Assembly (NCBI RefSeq): GCF_002975175.1
Contig: NZ_PCNZ01000002.1
Location: forward strand, 478,230 to 542,229
Source: Bacillus sp. MYb209
GTDB lineage: Bacteria; Bacillota; Bacilli; Bacillales; Bacillaceae_G
Length of the DNA stretch: 64,000 nt
Reading direction: 5' to 3'
The notes below the pieces were generated by a model, which was not told the origin of the DNA, did no database searches, and saw nothing but the letters and a program-made list of their open reading frames with translations. Position numbers and translations under genes: made by a program. Shown in pieces: positions 26,180 to 36,501 of the stretch (position 1 is its first letter; each line of letters starts with the position of its first letter).

Positions 26180-26416
26180 ATGTCTCTACTCCAAGGAATT
26201 TTAACTCGACTTGTTAGTCTACAAGAACAAGCTGAAAGCGGTGAAGTAGCACAACGCTATTTTGAAGTGAACGGTGAGCGCAAATGTAGCGTGAAATTTT
26301 TCGATAAAAGTGAAATGTATGAGTTAGAAGTGTATCAACAAGGTGAAAAACCTCAAGTGTATCAATTCGATAACATCGATATGGTTGCAATTGAGATTTA
26401 CGATATCATTTCTTGA
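26180..26416 (+). CDS. ykuJ: YkuJ-family protein
   Basis: This 78-residue protein matches YkuJ of B. subtilis (MSLLQGILTRL, FEVNGERKC, YQFDNIDMVAIEIYD). The structure of the family is a small alpha/beta fold of unknown function. ATG 26180 follows GAAAGGAGAG; a longer frame to 26093 has no such signal. It begins the conserved ykuJ-ykuK-abbA-darB order, but here a terminator separates it from the rest. Confidence 0.85.
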   Translation: MSLLQGILTRLVSLQEQAESGEVAQRYFEVNGERKCSVKFFDKSEMYELEVYQQGEKPQVYQFDNIDMVAIEIYDIIS

Positions 26417-26422
26417 TACATA

Positions 26423-26458
26423 TAAAAAAGGTACTGCCAAATGGCGGTACCTTTTTTA
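26423..26458 (+). terminator. Terminator of ykuJ
   Basis: AAAAAAGGTACTGCC and GGCGGTACCTTTTTT pair around AAAT, with one wobble pair. Confidence 0.9.
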
Positions 26459-26601
26459 GTTATATTAATTAATGGGCTATATAGGTAGTAGAAGTTGTAA
26501 TTTAAGTCGCGATTAAATAAAAGAGTTTTTACAAATGTATATGTATAGGAATTTTTCATTTTTCCTACAATGATAGTAAATATTAATAGGAGGTGCAAAG
26601 G

Positions 26602-26751
26602 ATGGAACGCTTACCGATTGTTATTTGTCCTAATTGTCACAGTCATGCTGAAATTAATCATGTATTAACCGCCCAGTCTAATCAAAATGTAATTTATACA
26701 TGTAAGTTTTGTAATTATGTAATTCGAAATATTGAAACGAATAAAGGGTAG
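26602..26751 (+). CDS. Small zinc-ribbon protein
   Basis: This 49-residue protein starts MERLPIVICPNC and has two CxxC knuckles (CPNC near residue 9 and CKFC near residue 35), the classic spacing of a zinc ribbon. A strong TAGGAGGTGC ribosome site lies 7-8 nt before the ATG at 26602. It sits between ykuJ and ykuK, where B. subtilis has no gene that I recall. It may bind nucleic acid or a protein partner; function is unknown. Confidence 0.75.
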   Translation: MERLPIVICPNCHSHAEINHVLTAQSNQNVIYTCKFCNYVIRNIETNKG

Positions 26752-26825
26752 TAAGTTATAATTTTTGTTTTTGTCCCATACAATGAGAATACGAAAAGTC
26801 TGTCTAATTGAAAGGACGTGACTAT

Positions 26826-27344
26826 GTGGACGGTGAGTATACATTTTATAATGTTTCAGAGAGACATTTGAATTTTGATATGGTATTTAACCGTATTTGT
26901 AGTTTCATTGAAAAGGATCCACGAAATTTATATCGATTATCTATTGGGACAGACTCACAAGCGCATCAAAAGGATACGAGGTTTATTACAGCGATACATA
27001 TTCATCGGGTTGGAAAAGGAGCATGGGGATGTTTGCATCATAAATCAGTGAAAAATAAGCCAGCAACGTTGCGAGAGAAAATATATTTAGAAACACAGTT
27101 TAGTCAAGAAATCGCCTATCTATTTACTCCCAATCATATACAAGCAATATGGGATTTATTGCACCCATACGCTCAAGATGGAGCAGGATTCATAATGGAA
27201 ATTCATTTAGATATCGGGAATGATGGTTTAACAAAAGAATTTATTTTAGATATGACGATGAAAATTCAAGCAATGGGATTAACAGCAAAAATTAAACCAG
27301 ATGCTTATGCGGCATTTAGTTATGCGAACAGATATACGAAATAA
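26826..27344 (+). CDS. ykuK: YkuK-family ribonuclease H-like protein
   Basis: This 172-residue protein belongs to the YkuK (DUF458) family with a ribonuclease H-like fold. The block IGTDSQAHQKDTRFITAI carries the acidic residue pattern of that fold, and a second acidic segment is IHLDIGNDG. GTG 26826 is preferred because GAAAGGA lies 9 nt upstream and it gives the 172 residues of the B. subtilis protein; a TTG at 26808 overlaps that ribosome site. It lies before abbA, as in B. subtilis. The enzymatic activity has not been shown as far as I know. Confidence 0.82.
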   Translation: MDGEYTFYNVSERHLNFDMVFNRICSFIEKDPRNLYRLSIGTDSQAHQKDTRFITAIHIHRVGKGAWGCLHHKSVKNKPATLREKIYLETQFSQEIAYLFTPNHIQAIWDLLHPYAQDGAGFIMEIHLDIGNDGLTKEFILDMTMKIQAMGLTAKIKPDAYAAFSYANRYTK

Positions 27345-27459
27345 TGTGAAATGATGTCTATATATTCGCAGTCGTTAAGTATTTTTAACAAAAACTGAAT
27401 ATTACATCTATCAAATAAGCTGAAAATTTTATATGATGCGAGTGCAAGGAGAGGAGCAT

Positions 27460-27651
27460 ATGGAAAAGGAATTTGTTTTAACAAGAGAAGAAGAAAATTT
27501 ATTGTTGGATATTCTGTTTCAGCAAAATTACGCGAGCGAAATTTTAGCGGTGGAGCTTACAGACATTGAGAATGGTTTAAAACAGACAGATGTGACGCAA
27601 TATAAAAAAATCACAAGATTGTTTTACCGATTAAAAAATAAAGGGTATTAA
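27460..27651 (+). CDS. abbA: AbrB antirepressor AbbA
   Basis: This 63-residue protein matches AbbA, which binds the transition-state regulator AbrB and blocks its DNA binding after Spo0A activation. Shared sequence includes LTREEENLLLDILFQQNYA, ELTDIENG and TQYKKITRLFYRLKNK. ATG 27460 has an AAGGAGAGGAG ribosome site; the frame extends to 27433 without one. Gene order with ykuK and darB is conserved with B. subtilis, supporting orthology. Given the role of AbrB in toxin and biofilm control in this group, conservation of its antirepressor is relevant. Confidence 0.85.
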   Translation: MEKEFVLTREEENLLLDILFQQNYASEILAVELTDIENGLKQTDVTQYKKITRLFYRLKNKGY

Positions 27652-27654
27652 GCG

Positions 27655-27680
27655 CTACCGGAATGGTAGTCTTTTTTTTA
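27655..27680 (+). terminator. Terminator of abbA
   Basis: CTACC-GGAAT-GGTAG followed by TC and eight T residues just after the abbA stop codon. Confidence 0.85.
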
Positions 27681-27813
27681 TGTTGTATGCTAAAATAGCT
27701 GTGTATCTTTATTTTTATTAGAAGAATGTTAGGACAAAATAATAATATGAAAACGCCATCATAAAATGTGGATAGGATTGGAGAATATAAGCAGGGGAAA
27801 TGGGGGATGTAAC

Positions 27814-28257
27814 ATGATTAGTATTCCGAAAGATGAGTTTCAACAAATTCTTGTGAAGGATTTAATGATTTCATCAGAAAAAGTAGCACATGTCCAAATA
27901 GGGAATGGTTTAGAACATGCTTTACTCGTTCTTGTGAAATCTGGATATTCGGCGATTCCTGTTTTAGACCCTATGTATAAATTACATGGGTTAATTAGTA
28001 CTGCTATGATTTTAGATGGTATTTTAGGATTAGAGCGCATTGAGTTTGAAAGACTTGAGAATATGAAAGTGGAACAAGTGATGAAGGAAGAGATTCCAGT
28101 TCTTATGTTAGAAGATTCTTTTGCAAAAGCTTTGGAAATGACAATTGATCATCCTTTTATTTGCGCTGTCAATGAAGAAGGTTACTTCGAGGGTATTTTA
28201 ACACGTCGGGCTATTTTAAAATTGTTGAATAAAAAAGTGAGACAGCATAATCGATAA
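27814..28257 (+). CDS. darB: CBS-domain c-di-AMP receptor DarB
   Basis: This 147-residue protein consists of two CBS domains (about residues 12-65 and 80-140), matching DarB/CbpB (YkuL) in length. In B. subtilis DarB binds c-di-AMP; in its free form it activates the (p)ppGpp synthetase Rel and pyruvate carboxylase. ATG 27814 follows TGGGGGATG; a longer frame begins at 27766 but lacks a ribosome site. The pyruvate carboxylase gene and the c-di-AMP-binding potassium channel subunit KtrC are both in this window. Confidence 0.85.
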   Translation: MISIPKDEFQQILVKDLMISSEKVAHVQIGNGLEHALLVLVKSGYSAIPVLDPMYKLHGLISTAMILDGILGLERIEFERLENMKVEQVMKEEIPVLMLEDSFAKALEMTIDHPFICAVNEEGYFEGILTRRAILKLLNKKVRQHNR

Positions 28258-28263
28258 CGTAGG

Positions 28264-28301
28264 GAAAGTGACTTCACAGAAAAGGCGAAGTCACTTTTTT
28301 T
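28264..28301 (+). terminator. Terminator of darB
   Basis: AAAGTGACTTC and GAAGTCACTTT pair around a 10-nt loop and run into seven T residues. Confidence 0.92.
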
Positions 28302-28461
28302 CGTGCATATCAGTTGTGTATGTATTATATTTAAAAAGACATGAAACATAAGAAAAGTTTGAACTAACAAACCGTTCTAATGTATAAAAGTATTCAATTA
28401 AATTAAGGATGAAATGCTTATTAAAATTAGGTGTATGGAAGCTAAGGAAAGAGGGAGAAAG

Positions 28462-29319
28462 TTGCAAATTGATGATTTTCAAATGATGGTTGTGTTAGCT
28501 CAGGAATCAAATATGAGAAAAGCGGCGGAACGTTTATTTGTTTCCCAACCTGCGCTTAGTCAACGATTACAATCTATGGAGAAACAATGGGGAATGAAAT
28601 TTTTTATTCGTTCACAAAAAGGATTAACAATTACACCTGAAGGGGAAAAAGTTGCAAATTATGCAAAAGAAATATTACAACGGGAAGAGGATATTAAAAG
28701 TGAACTGGCTCTTTTTAGAACGGAAACATACGGTACGTTAAAAATAGCTGTTGCATCAGTCATTGGGCAATATTGGCTTCCGCCTGTTTTGAAAAAATTT
28801 GTGCATAAGTATCCTTCTGTGAAGATATCTCTGTTTACTGGCTGGAGTAGTGAAGTGCAAAAGCAATTTTATGAAGGAGACGTTCATGTCGCCATATTAA
28901 GAGGAACACAAGAATATAAAGGTCAGAAGCAACAATTATTTGAAGATGAATTATATTTAGTTGATAAAGAAATAAAAGATATTTCGATGTTAAAAGAGAC
29001 AAATAGACCATTTATTCAATTTAAAAGTGATTCGACCTACTATGGACAAATACAAAATTGGTGGTATGGATTATTTTCAAATCCACCTAAGCGAACGATT
29101 GTAGTTGACCAAATTGAAACGTGCAAACAGCTTGTTTTAAATGGAATAGGTTATGCTCTTTTACCTTCTACTGTTTTAAAAGAAGTGCAGGGAAATATGT
29201 ATAAAACACCTGTTCAATTAACGAGAGAAACATGGTTATTGACGAGTGACTCGGCAAGGCAGTTGAAGCAAGTGCAAGCATTTTTAGAGATTATAGAAGA
29301 AATTCAAATGGAAAAATAA
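28462..29319 (+). CDS. ccpC: LysR-type regulator CcpC
   Basis: This 285-residue LysR regulator has the N-terminal HTH (SNMRKAAERLFVSQPALSQRLQ) and a LysR substrate-binding domain. It matches CcpC, which represses citrate synthase and aconitase genes and responds to citrate. The TTG at 28462 fits best: GAGGGAG precedes it and LQIDDFQMMV aligns with the MQLQELHML-type start of CcpC, whereas the frame to 28414 lacks a ribosome site. In B. subtilis flavodoxin genes ykuNOP lie between ccpC and dapH; they are absent here. Confidence 0.85.
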   Translation: MQIDDFQMMVVLAQESNMRKAAERLFVSQPALSQRLQSMEKQWGMKFFIRSQKGLTITPEGEKVANYAKEILQREEDIKSELALFRTETYGTLKIAVASVIGQYWLPPVLKKFVHKYPSVKISLFTGWSSEVQKQFYEGDVHVAILRGTQEYKGQKQQLFEDELYLVDKEIKDISMLKETNRPFIQFKSDSTYYGQIQNWWYGLFSNPPKRTIVVDQIETCKQLVLNGIGYALLPSTVLKEVQGNMYKTPVQLTRETWLLTSDSARQLKQVQAFLEIIEEIQMEK

Positions 29320-29390
29320 GATTATTGTCTTGCTACTCGCTCTATCGTTTGGTAGAGTAACATTATAAATGGATTTAGGAGGCAACAAGA

Positions 29391-30113
29391 ATGAAAATGA
29401 TGGACGCTAACGAAATTATTTCGTTTATTCAAAACAGTGAAAAGAAAACTCCTGTAAAGGTATACATAAAAGGGGATTTAAAAGAAGTAACATTCCCTGA
29501 AACAGTACAAGCATTTGTAAATAAAAAATCTGGTGTATTATTCGGAGAATGGTCTGAAATTAAGACAATTCTTGATGAAAATAACACGCACATTGTTGAC
29601 TATGTAGTTGAGAACGACCGTCGTAATTCTGCAATTCCAATGCTTGATTTAAAAGGTATTAAAGCTCGTATTGAGCCAGGCGCGATTATTCGTGACCATG
29701 TAGAAATTGGTGACAACGCTGTTATCATGATGAATGCAACAATTAACATCGGTGCTGTAATTGGTGAAGGTACTATGATCGACATGAACGCAGTGCTTGG
29801 TGGACGTGCAACAGTTGGTAAGAACTGTCACGTAGGTGCAGGTGCTGTACTTGCAGGTGTTATTGAGCCACCTTCTGCAAAACCAGTTATCGTTGAAGAT
29901 GATGTTGTAATTGGTGCAAATGTAGTTGTTCTAGAAGGCGTTACAGTAGGTAAAGGTGCAGTTGTAGCAGCAGGAGCTGTTGTAACAGAAGATGTGCCTC
30001 CATATACAGTTGTTGCGGGAACTCCGGCACGTGTAATTAAAGAAATTGATGAGAAGACAAAAGCAAAAACTGAAATTAAACAAGAGCTTCGTCAATTAAA
30101 CCCAGAGAAATAA
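29391..30113 (+). CDS. dapH: Tetrahydrodipicolinate N-acetyltransferase DapH
   Basis: This 240-residue enzyme acetylates tetrahydrodipicolinate using acetyl-CoA, the first step of the acetylase branch leading to diaminopimelate and lysine. The C-terminal half is a left-handed beta helix built from hexapeptide repeats ([38 protein letters not shown]). A TTAGGAGG ribosome site precedes the ATG. The deacetylase of the same branch lies downstream, separated by a strong hairpin. Diaminopimelate is needed for peptidoglycan and dipicolinate in spores. Confidence 0.95.
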   Translation: MKMMDANEIISFIQNSEKKTPVKVYIKGDLKEVTFPETVQAFVNKKSGVLFGEWSEIKTILDENNTHIVDYVVENDRRNSAIPMLDLKGIKARIEPGAIIRDHVEIGDNAVIMMNATINIGAVIGEGTMIDMNAVLGGRATVGKNCHVGAGAVLAGVIEPPSAKPVIVEDDVVIGANVVVLEGVTVGKGAVVAAGAVVTEDVPPYTVVAGTPARVIKEIDEKTKAKTEIKQELRQLNPEK

Positions 30114-30118
30114 AAAAT

Positions 30119-31305
<1,187 letters not shown>

Positions 31306-31427
31306 ATTTACTCGCTAATTGTGCAACAGTTTAGAGTGAGGACTTCTTAGTTCAGAGACGAAAACATCTTTCGTATTTGTTAGTGTTAGACATCTTCATA
31401 CAAATGAGTAAAGTTAAATTTGACGTA

Positions 31428-31469
31428 TTAATAATGAGCAGGGGGTTTTTAGCCACTGCTCATTATTAA
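31428..31469. repeat. 14-bp inverted repeat downstream of ykuR
   Basis: TTAATAATGAGCAG and CTGCTCATTATTAA form a perfect stem with a 14-nt loop. The 3' side is T-rich but not a pure run. It probably terminates the ykuR transcript 120 nt past the stop codon. Confidence 0.7.
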
Positions 31470-31578
31470 TTATTGCTAATAGGGAAGATAATTATTTAAC
31501 TACCCTATATATGTTTACTTTTAGTATGAAAAGTGTGTAAAATCAATGTGATACATAGAAAAAAGGGTGGGGAATTAC

Positions 31579-32445
31579 GTGCAAATTAGCAGTGCGATTT
31601 TATGTTTCGTCTTATATGCATATGTTATTATTGCGGCGGTTTATTTTGGGATAAGTTTTTACGCCTATCGTTTAGCAAATAATAGTGAATATGAAGAAAC
31701 ATACAAATGGGTGAAAAGATATTTGTCACCTGTACTAGAAATTATGAATGGATTTGTTCTTTTTTTATTTATTGGATTAATTGCTTTCTCAACGAGTTTA
31801 GTAGGGAATAAGACTACATTATTTGTACTAGGTATCATTATTTTTATGCTATTAGGAATTCGGATTGGTAATACGGTGTTTTGGAACGAAAGAAAAATAG
31901 ATGGTTGGACAGGGATGTTTATTCCATGTATGTTAGCTGCAATCGTGACGAATATAGAACATGAATATTATCAATTACATTTTTGGCTTATCATTGTTTT
32001 AACAATCCTCTCTGTTTTGTATATAAGTACTGTCGTGCTAACATACATTGCAAATGAAAAAGGAGATGCAAAAGGTGCGCGCTTCTTTAGAGGGCGTGCA
32101 TTATTATGGAGTGTACCGACGATGGCAGTTATAGGAATTATTGCGATATTAGTAAATGGATATCAATTTACTAATTGGCAACTGTTTTTAGAAACTTGGT
32201 GGATTTTTATTGTTTCGCTTATAGCTTTTTTAGGCGCAACACATTATTTATTCCATCAACATCATTACATATTGGCACTGTTATTCGCATTTACACAACT
32301 TTTATTTGCTTTTTTCGGACAAGAAACGCTATTGTTCGTTTTTGAAACATTTAGTTCATTTGGAAATATATTTGTATTTGGTATGTTAATTTTCGGTATC
32401 GCGTTTTATTTACAACAGTATTTTTATATGCAAAAACAAAAATAA
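31579..32445 (+). CDS. Polytopic membrane protein, distantly CydB-like
   Basis: This 288-residue protein has about eight hydrophobic segments and little else. The sequence YLSPVLEIMNGFVLFLFIGLIAF recalls the helix-2 region of cytochrome bd oxidase subunit II (CydB), as does the overall layout. However the resemblance is weak and no partner cydA gene is nearby. The GTG at 31579 follows AGGGTGGGG with 6-nt spacing; an in-frame GTG at 31567 overlaps that site. It is 83 nt upstream of ktrC in the same direction. Treat the family assignment as tentative. Confidence 0.6.
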   Translation: MQISSAILCFVLYAYVIIAAVYFGISFYAYRLANNSEYEETYKWVKRYLSPVLEIMNGFVLFLFIGLIAFSTSLVGNKTTLFVLGIIIFMLLGIRIGNTVFWNERKIDGWTGMFIPCMLAAIVTNIEHEYYQLHFWLIIVLTILSVLYISTVVLTYIANEKGDAKGARFFRGRALLWSVPTMAVIGIIAILVNGYQFTNWQLFLETWWIFIVSLIAFLGATHYLFHQHHYILALLFAFTQLLFAFFGQETLLFVFETFSSFGNIFVFGMLIFGIAFYLQQYFYMQKQK

Positions 32446-32528
32446 GAATTATATACGGGTTTTTGTAGCAAATCTAAAGTATGTTACAATAAAAGTACAT
32501 AGTACTTGATGTTATTGGAGGAATTCCT

Positions 32529-33194
32529 GTGGGCGAAAAAGAGAAAGAATTTGCTGTTATTGGGCTTGGCCGTTTTGGTGGAAGTATTTGCCGTGAATTA
32601 GCTCAATTAGGTATGGAAGTAATGGCAATTGATTCAGATGAGGATAAAATTAATGAGTTTGCAAATATAGCTTCGCATGCTGTAATTGCAGATTCAACAG
32701 ATGAGATGGTATTAAAAAGTCTTGGTATTCGTAATTTTGATCATGTAGTCGTTGCTATTGGAGATAATTTGAATTCAAGTATTTTAACAACGTTAATTTT
32801 GAAAGAATTAGGTGTGAAAAATATTACTGTGAAAGCTCAAAATGACTATCATGAAAAAGTGTTAAGTAAAATAGGGGCAGATCATATTGTGCATCCAGAA
32901 CGAGATATGGGAAAAAGGATTGCTAATAATATCGCATCAAGTAATGTGTTAGATTACCTAGAGCTTTCAGATGAGCATAGTATTGTAGAGATTATCGCAA
33001 ATAAAAAAATTGATGGGCACTCTTTAATTGAATTAGATATTCGTGCGAAGTTTGGTTTGAACATTGTAGCAATTAAACGTGGGAAAGAAGTTATCGTATC
33101 TCCTCGAGCTACAGAAAACATTCAGGCGGGAGATATATTAATTGTAATTGGTCATGACGATGAAGTAGATCGTTTTAAGCATTTTTTAAGATAA
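32529..33194 (+). CDS. ktrC: Potassium channel gating subunit KtrC
   Basis: This 221-residue cytosolic protein has an RCK_N Rossmann domain (AVIGLGRFGGSICRELA, with the acidic AIDSDEDK at the end of the second strand for nucleotide binding) and an RCK_C domain (about 140-221). It matches KtrC/YkqB, which gates the KtrD potassium channel; the RCK_C domain of this family binds c-di-AMP. The GTG start follows TTGGAGGAATTCCT. A convergent terminator separates it from rnjA. Confidence 0.92.
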   Translation: MGEKEKEFAVIGLGRFGGSICRELAQLGMEVMAIDSDEDKINEFANIASHAVIADSTDEMVLKSLGIRNFDHVVVAIGDNLNSSILTTLILKELGVKNITVKAQNDYHEKVLSKIGADHIVHPERDMGKRIANNIASSNVLDYLELSDEHSIVEIIANKKIDGHSLIELDIRAKFGLNIVAIKRGKEVIVSPRATENIQAGDILIVIGHDDEVDRFKHFLR

Positions 33195-33195
33195 G

Positions 33196-33232
33196 AGAAA
33201 AGGACAATGCCGAGGAGGCATTGTCCTTTTTC
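33196..33232. terminator. Bidirectional terminator between ktrC and rnjA
   Basis: GAAAAGGACAATGCC and GGCATTGTCCTTTTTC pair around GAGGA, with T-runs on both strands. Confidence 0.92.
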
Positions 33233-34900
33233 TTATATTTCCATAATGATTGGTAAAATCATTGGACGACGTTTCGTTTTTTCGTATAGGAATGGTGCTA
33301 ATGTGTCTGTAATCTCATTTTTAATTTCAGACCATTGTGTTGTTTTTCGCTCCATTACTTTTTCTAAATGTGTTGTAATTAATGTTTGAGCATCGTTGAT
33401 TAAATCGCTGCTTTCACGCATATAAACGAAACCACGCGAGATGATATCAGGTCCTGCTGCAACTTTAAATTCTTTCATATCAATGCTTACAACTACAATA
33501 ACAAGTCCTTCTTCAGAAAGAATGCGACGATCACGTAATACGATATTACCGATATCTCCAATACCATTTCCATCGATATAGACAGAGCCAGATGGGATTT
33601 TCCCAGCTACGCTTGCTTCATCTGAACGTAAAGCAAGAACATCTCCATTATCCATGGTGAAACAGTTTTCTTCTGGAATACCACAATCATTCGCTAATTT
33701 CATATGCATACGTTGCATACGATACTCACCATGAATTGGCATGAAATACTTCGGTTTCATTAGACGTAGCATTAGTTTTTGCTCTTCTTGTCCACCGTGT
33801 CCACTCGTATGAATATTTGAGAGTTTACCATGGATTACATCAGCGCCAGCACGATACAACATGTTAATTGTACGGCTTACACTAATTGTATTGCCTGGGA
33901 TTGGTGAAGAAGAGAAAACAACTGTATCGCCAGGGATAATTTGAATTTGACGATGTGTACCATTGGCAATACGTGAAAGTGCTGCCATTGGCTCCCCTTG
34001 ACTACCTGTACATAAAATAACAACTTTATTAGTTGGTAGGCGGTTTAGCTGAGATGTGTCTATGAATGTATCCTTTGGACACCGGATATAACCAAGGTTT
34101 TGTCCGATTTCAATAGCTGCCTCCATACTGCGACCGAATACAGCTACTTTACGATTGTTTTCAACAGCAGCCTCAACGACTTGTTGTAAACGATGGATAT
34201 TCGATGCAAAGGTTGCGAATATAATACGACCGTCTACTTTGCGGAATACATCTTGAATACTATCACCAACGCGGCGCTCAGACATCGTAAAGTTTGGCAC
34301 TTCACTGTTTGTACTATCAGATAAGAGACAAAGTACACCGTCTTTTCCGATTTCGGCCATTTTTGTTAAATCTGCTGGCTCACCGACTGGTGTGAAATCA
34401 AATTTGAAATCACCTGTATGAACGACTTGTCCTTGAGGTGTTTTCACAACAACTCCGTATGAATCCGGAATACTGTGAGTTGTACGGAAGAAGGAAACAG
34501 ATGTCTTTTTAAATTTAATAACATCATCTTCTTGAATTTCATAAAGTTTTGCTTTACGAAGTAATCCGTGCTCTTCTAATTTGTTTTTTATTAGGGCAAT
34601 TGCTAATTTTCCGCCGTAAATTGGAATGTTTACTTGACGTAATAGATAAGGAATTCCACCGATATGATCTTCGTGACCATGTGTAATGAATAACCCTTTA
34701 ATTTTATCTTCGTTTCGCACAAAATAAGTGTAATCTGGTATTACATAATCGATCCCGAGGAGTTCGTCTTCTGGAAATTTAATTCCAGCGTCAATTATAA
34801 TAATTTCATCTTGAAATTGAACAGCATATGTATTTTTACCGATTTCACCAAGACCACCGAGAGCAAAAACGGCAACTTGATCATTTTTTAGGAATTTCAT
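33233..34900 (-). CDS. rnjA: Ribonuclease J1
   Basis: This 555-residue metallo-beta-lactamase/beta-CASP nuclease matches RNase J1, an essential 5'-3' exoribonuclease and endonuclease of mRNA decay and rRNA maturation. The HxHxDH zinc motif is [11 protein letters not shown] near residue 76. Later motifs include [14 protein letters not shown]-like [11 protein letters not shown] and the beta-CASP HTSGHGG. It is downstream of rpoY with a 4-nt gap, forming the conserved rpoY-rnjA operon. In B. subtilis GapA complexed with the peptide SR1P stimulates RNase J1; three SR1P-type genes occur 11 kb away. Confidence 0.97.
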   Translation of the reverse strand: MKFLKNDQVAVFALGGLGEIGKNTYAVQFQDEIIIIDAGIKFPEDELLGIDYVIPDYTYFVRNEDKIKGLFITHGHEDHIGGIPYLLRQVNIPIYGGKLAIALIKNKLEEHGLLRKAKLYEIQEDDVIKFKKTSVSFFRTTHSIPDSYGVVVKTPQGQVVHTGDFKFDFTPVGEPADLTKMAEIGKDGVLCLLSDSTNSEVPNFTMSERRVGDSIQDVFRKVDGRIIFATFASNIHRLQQVVEAAVENNRKVAVFGRSMEAAIEIGQNLGYIRCPKDTFIDTSQLNRLPTNKVVILCTGSQGEPMAALSRIANGTHRQIQIIPGDTVVFSSSPIPGNTISVSRTINMLYRAGADVIHGKLSNIHTSGHGGQEEQKLMLRLMKPKYFMPIHGEYRMQRMHMKLANDCGIPEENCFTMDNGDVLALRSDEASVAGKIPSGSVYIDGNGIGDIGNIVLRDRRILSEEGLVIVVVSIDMKEFKVAAGPDIISRGFVYMRESSDLINDAQTLITTHLEKVMERKTTQWSEIKNEITDTLAPFLYEKTKRRPMILPIIMEI

Positions 34901-34904
34901 ATGA

Positions 34905-35117
34905 CTATACGATCTCCGCTAATATTAAATCAGCGTTTTGTTTTTCATATTCAAGATGAGCTCCAGTAACAGACTGAACGAACTCGATATTATATGCGAA
35001 CTTCTGTAATTTTTTACGAACATCCTTTTGAGACGTAGCCTCTAAATATAAAACTTTTGTATTTTCACGTACTGGGACCTCAGTTAATTTTTCTTGATAA
35101 AATACTTTAAAAATCAT
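34905..35117 (-). CDS. rpoY: RNA polymerase epsilon subunit RpoY
   Basis: This 70-residue protein matches RpoY (YkzG), the small epsilon subunit of Firmicutes RNA polymerase (DUF1447). Sequence features are [20 protein letters not shown], the [18 protein letters not shown] block and [13 protein letters not shown]. It starts after a GGAGAGG ribosome site and is followed 4 nt later by rnjA, an operon conserved across Bacillus, so polymerase and RNA-decay components are made together. Confidence 0.93.
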   Translation of the reverse strand: MIFKVFYQEKLTEVPVRENTKVLYLEATSQKDVRKKLQKFAYNIEFVQSVTGAHLEYEKQNADLILAEIV

Positions 35118-35212
35118 TGGGGAAACCTCTCCTTGTCTATGTTTTGCATTATCTGTTACTTATTATAAAGCAAACAGTCACGATTTTCATGTTTTTTCGA
35201 ATGAGAATGAAG

Positions 35213-35230
35213 AAAAAGCCCGAAATGGGC
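35213..35230 (-). terminator. Terminator of the 23-residue basic peptide gene
   Basis: On the minus strand GCCC-ATTTC-GGGC is followed by TTTTTC, starting 6 nt after the small gene's stop codon. Confidence 0.7.
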
Positions 35231-35235
35231 ACAAT

Positions 35236-35307
35236 TTAAGCGATAGTCTTCTTACGGACTAAATCGTTTAAATAACGCTTGAGCTTTTTCTTCAGCTTCT
35301 TCAGCAT
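35236..35307 (-). CDS. 23-residue basic amphipathic peptide
   Basis: A very short frame encodes a 23-residue peptide starting MLKKLKKKLKRYLNDL and ending VRKKTIA. It has ten Lys/Arg residues, with Leu at regular 3-4 spacing, giving a strongly amphipathic helix. Translation is supported by an exceptionally good AAGGAAGGAG ribosome site 5 nt before the ATG and by its own terminator just after the stop. It lies upstream of rpoY-rnjA on the same strand. I know no named family; membrane-surface or RNA binding are possibilities only. Confidence 0.65.
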   Translation of the reverse strand: MLKKLKKKLKRYLNDLVRKKTIA

Positions 35308-35665
35308 GATTACTCCTTCCTTTCCTTATTTTAAACATGCATATTACTAATGATAACTCCGTCTCCCGTATAAGAAAGAAGATTAGAAGTGAATAGTGAA
35401 TCTTGTTCTTTTTAGTATAGTGTAAGTTATCCTATAGTAACGATTAGTAGCCGTTAGTTATAGATATAGTATGAGGAAGAATAGAAAAGAAAATTCATCC
35501 GAACAAGTATCCACATTTTTTTACTAATAGTATATGCACATTTCATAAATAAGGTCAGAAAGTGAACGCTTTCTTCACAGATGTTTAATATGTTATACTT
35601 TTTTTTGAAATTTGAAAAGTGATAATCAAAATAGGAATATAGAGTGCCAGAAAGGATTTTGACAA
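35308..35665. other. 358-bp divergent region between the basic peptide gene and ykrA
   Basis: No gene is seen. It should hold promoters for both flanking genes. A TATACT-like -10 on the minus strand near 35415 could serve the peptide gene; no strong -35 is visible. Confidence 0.35.
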
Positions 35666-36439
35666 ATGAATGATAAAATTGTCTTTTTTGATATTGATGG
35701 AACATTATTAGATCATGATAAAAAAATTCCGCAATCTACAAGAGATGCAGTAAGAGACTTACAAGAAAAAGGTGTGCATGTAGCGATTGCGACAGGGCGT
35801 GCGCCATTTATGTTTGAAGATATTCGTGAGGAACTCAATATACATAATTATGTTAGTTTTAACGGACAGTATGTTGTATTTGAAGATGAGGTAATATTTA
35901 ATAATCCGTTACACCCAGCTGCTCTACATAAGTTTACTCAGTTTGCAAAACAAGAAGGATATCCACTTGTATATCTTGACCATCAAGAAATGAGAGCGTC
36001 AGTGGAATATCATGATTATGTAAAAGAAGGTTTTGGAAGCTTACAATTCGAGCACCCGGCATATGAACCTGATTTTTATGAGAAACGCGATATTTATCAA
36101 ACGCTTCTTTTTTGTGAAGTAAACGAAGAAGAAAAGTTTATTCATCATTATCCAGATTTTCATTTTATACGCTGGCATGCATATTCAATGGATATTATTC
36201 CTAATGGTGGTTCTAAGGCAAAAGGGATTGAGAAGTTTATTGAGAAAATAGGATTTAATCGTGAACAAGTATATGCATTTGGGGATGGATTAAATGATTT
36301 AGAAATGATTGGAGCAGTAGGAACGGGTATTGTGATGGGGAATGGTCATGAGGATTTGAAAAAACTTGCTAATTATGTGACAAAAGATGTTAATGAAGAT
36401 GGTATTTATCACGGATTAAAGTGGGCTGGCTTGTTATAA
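35666..36439 (+). CDS. ykrA: Cof-type HAD phosphatase YkrA
   Basis: This 257-residue protein is a HAD-superfamily phosphatase with a type IIB cap. The nucleophile motif is FFDIDGTLLDHD (Asp9 and Asp11), motif II is ATGR, motif III contains NGGSKAKG, and motif IV is FGDGLNDLEMI. Such enzymes dephosphorylate sugar phosphates or nucleotide by-products. It matches YkrA of B. subtilis in size and in position next to the deformylase gene. An AGAAAGGA ribosome site precedes the ATG. Substrate is not determined by sequence. Confidence 0.9.
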   Translation: MNDKIVFFDIDGTLLDHDKKIPQSTRDAVRDLQEKGVHVAIATGRAPFMFEDIREELNIHNYVSFNGQYVVFEDEVIFNNPLHPAALHKFTQFAKQEGYPLVYLDHQEMRASVEYHDYVKEGFGSLQFEHPAYEPDFYEKRDIYQTLLFCEVNEEEKFIHHYPDFHFIRWHAYSMDIIPNGGSKAKGIEKFIEKIGFNREQVYAFGDGLNDLEMIGAVGTGIVMGNGHEDLKKLANYVTKDVNEDGIYHGLKWAGLL

Positions 36440-36463
36440 GTAAGTGTGGAACCCATTTCATAT

Positions 36464-36500
36464 AATAAAAAGGCGGAAGGTTAACTTCCGCCTTTTTATT
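36464..36500. terminator. Bidirectional terminator between ykrA and def
   Basis: AATAAAAAGGCGGAAG and CTTCCGCCTTTTTATT pair around GTTAA, with T-runs on both strands. Confidence 0.92.
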
Positions 36501-36501
36501 A

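Noticed and set aside
31579-32445. Assignment as a true cytochrome bd oxidase subunit II
   Set aside because: Only one helix region resembles CydB and no cydA partner lies nearby, so only a tentative label is kept.
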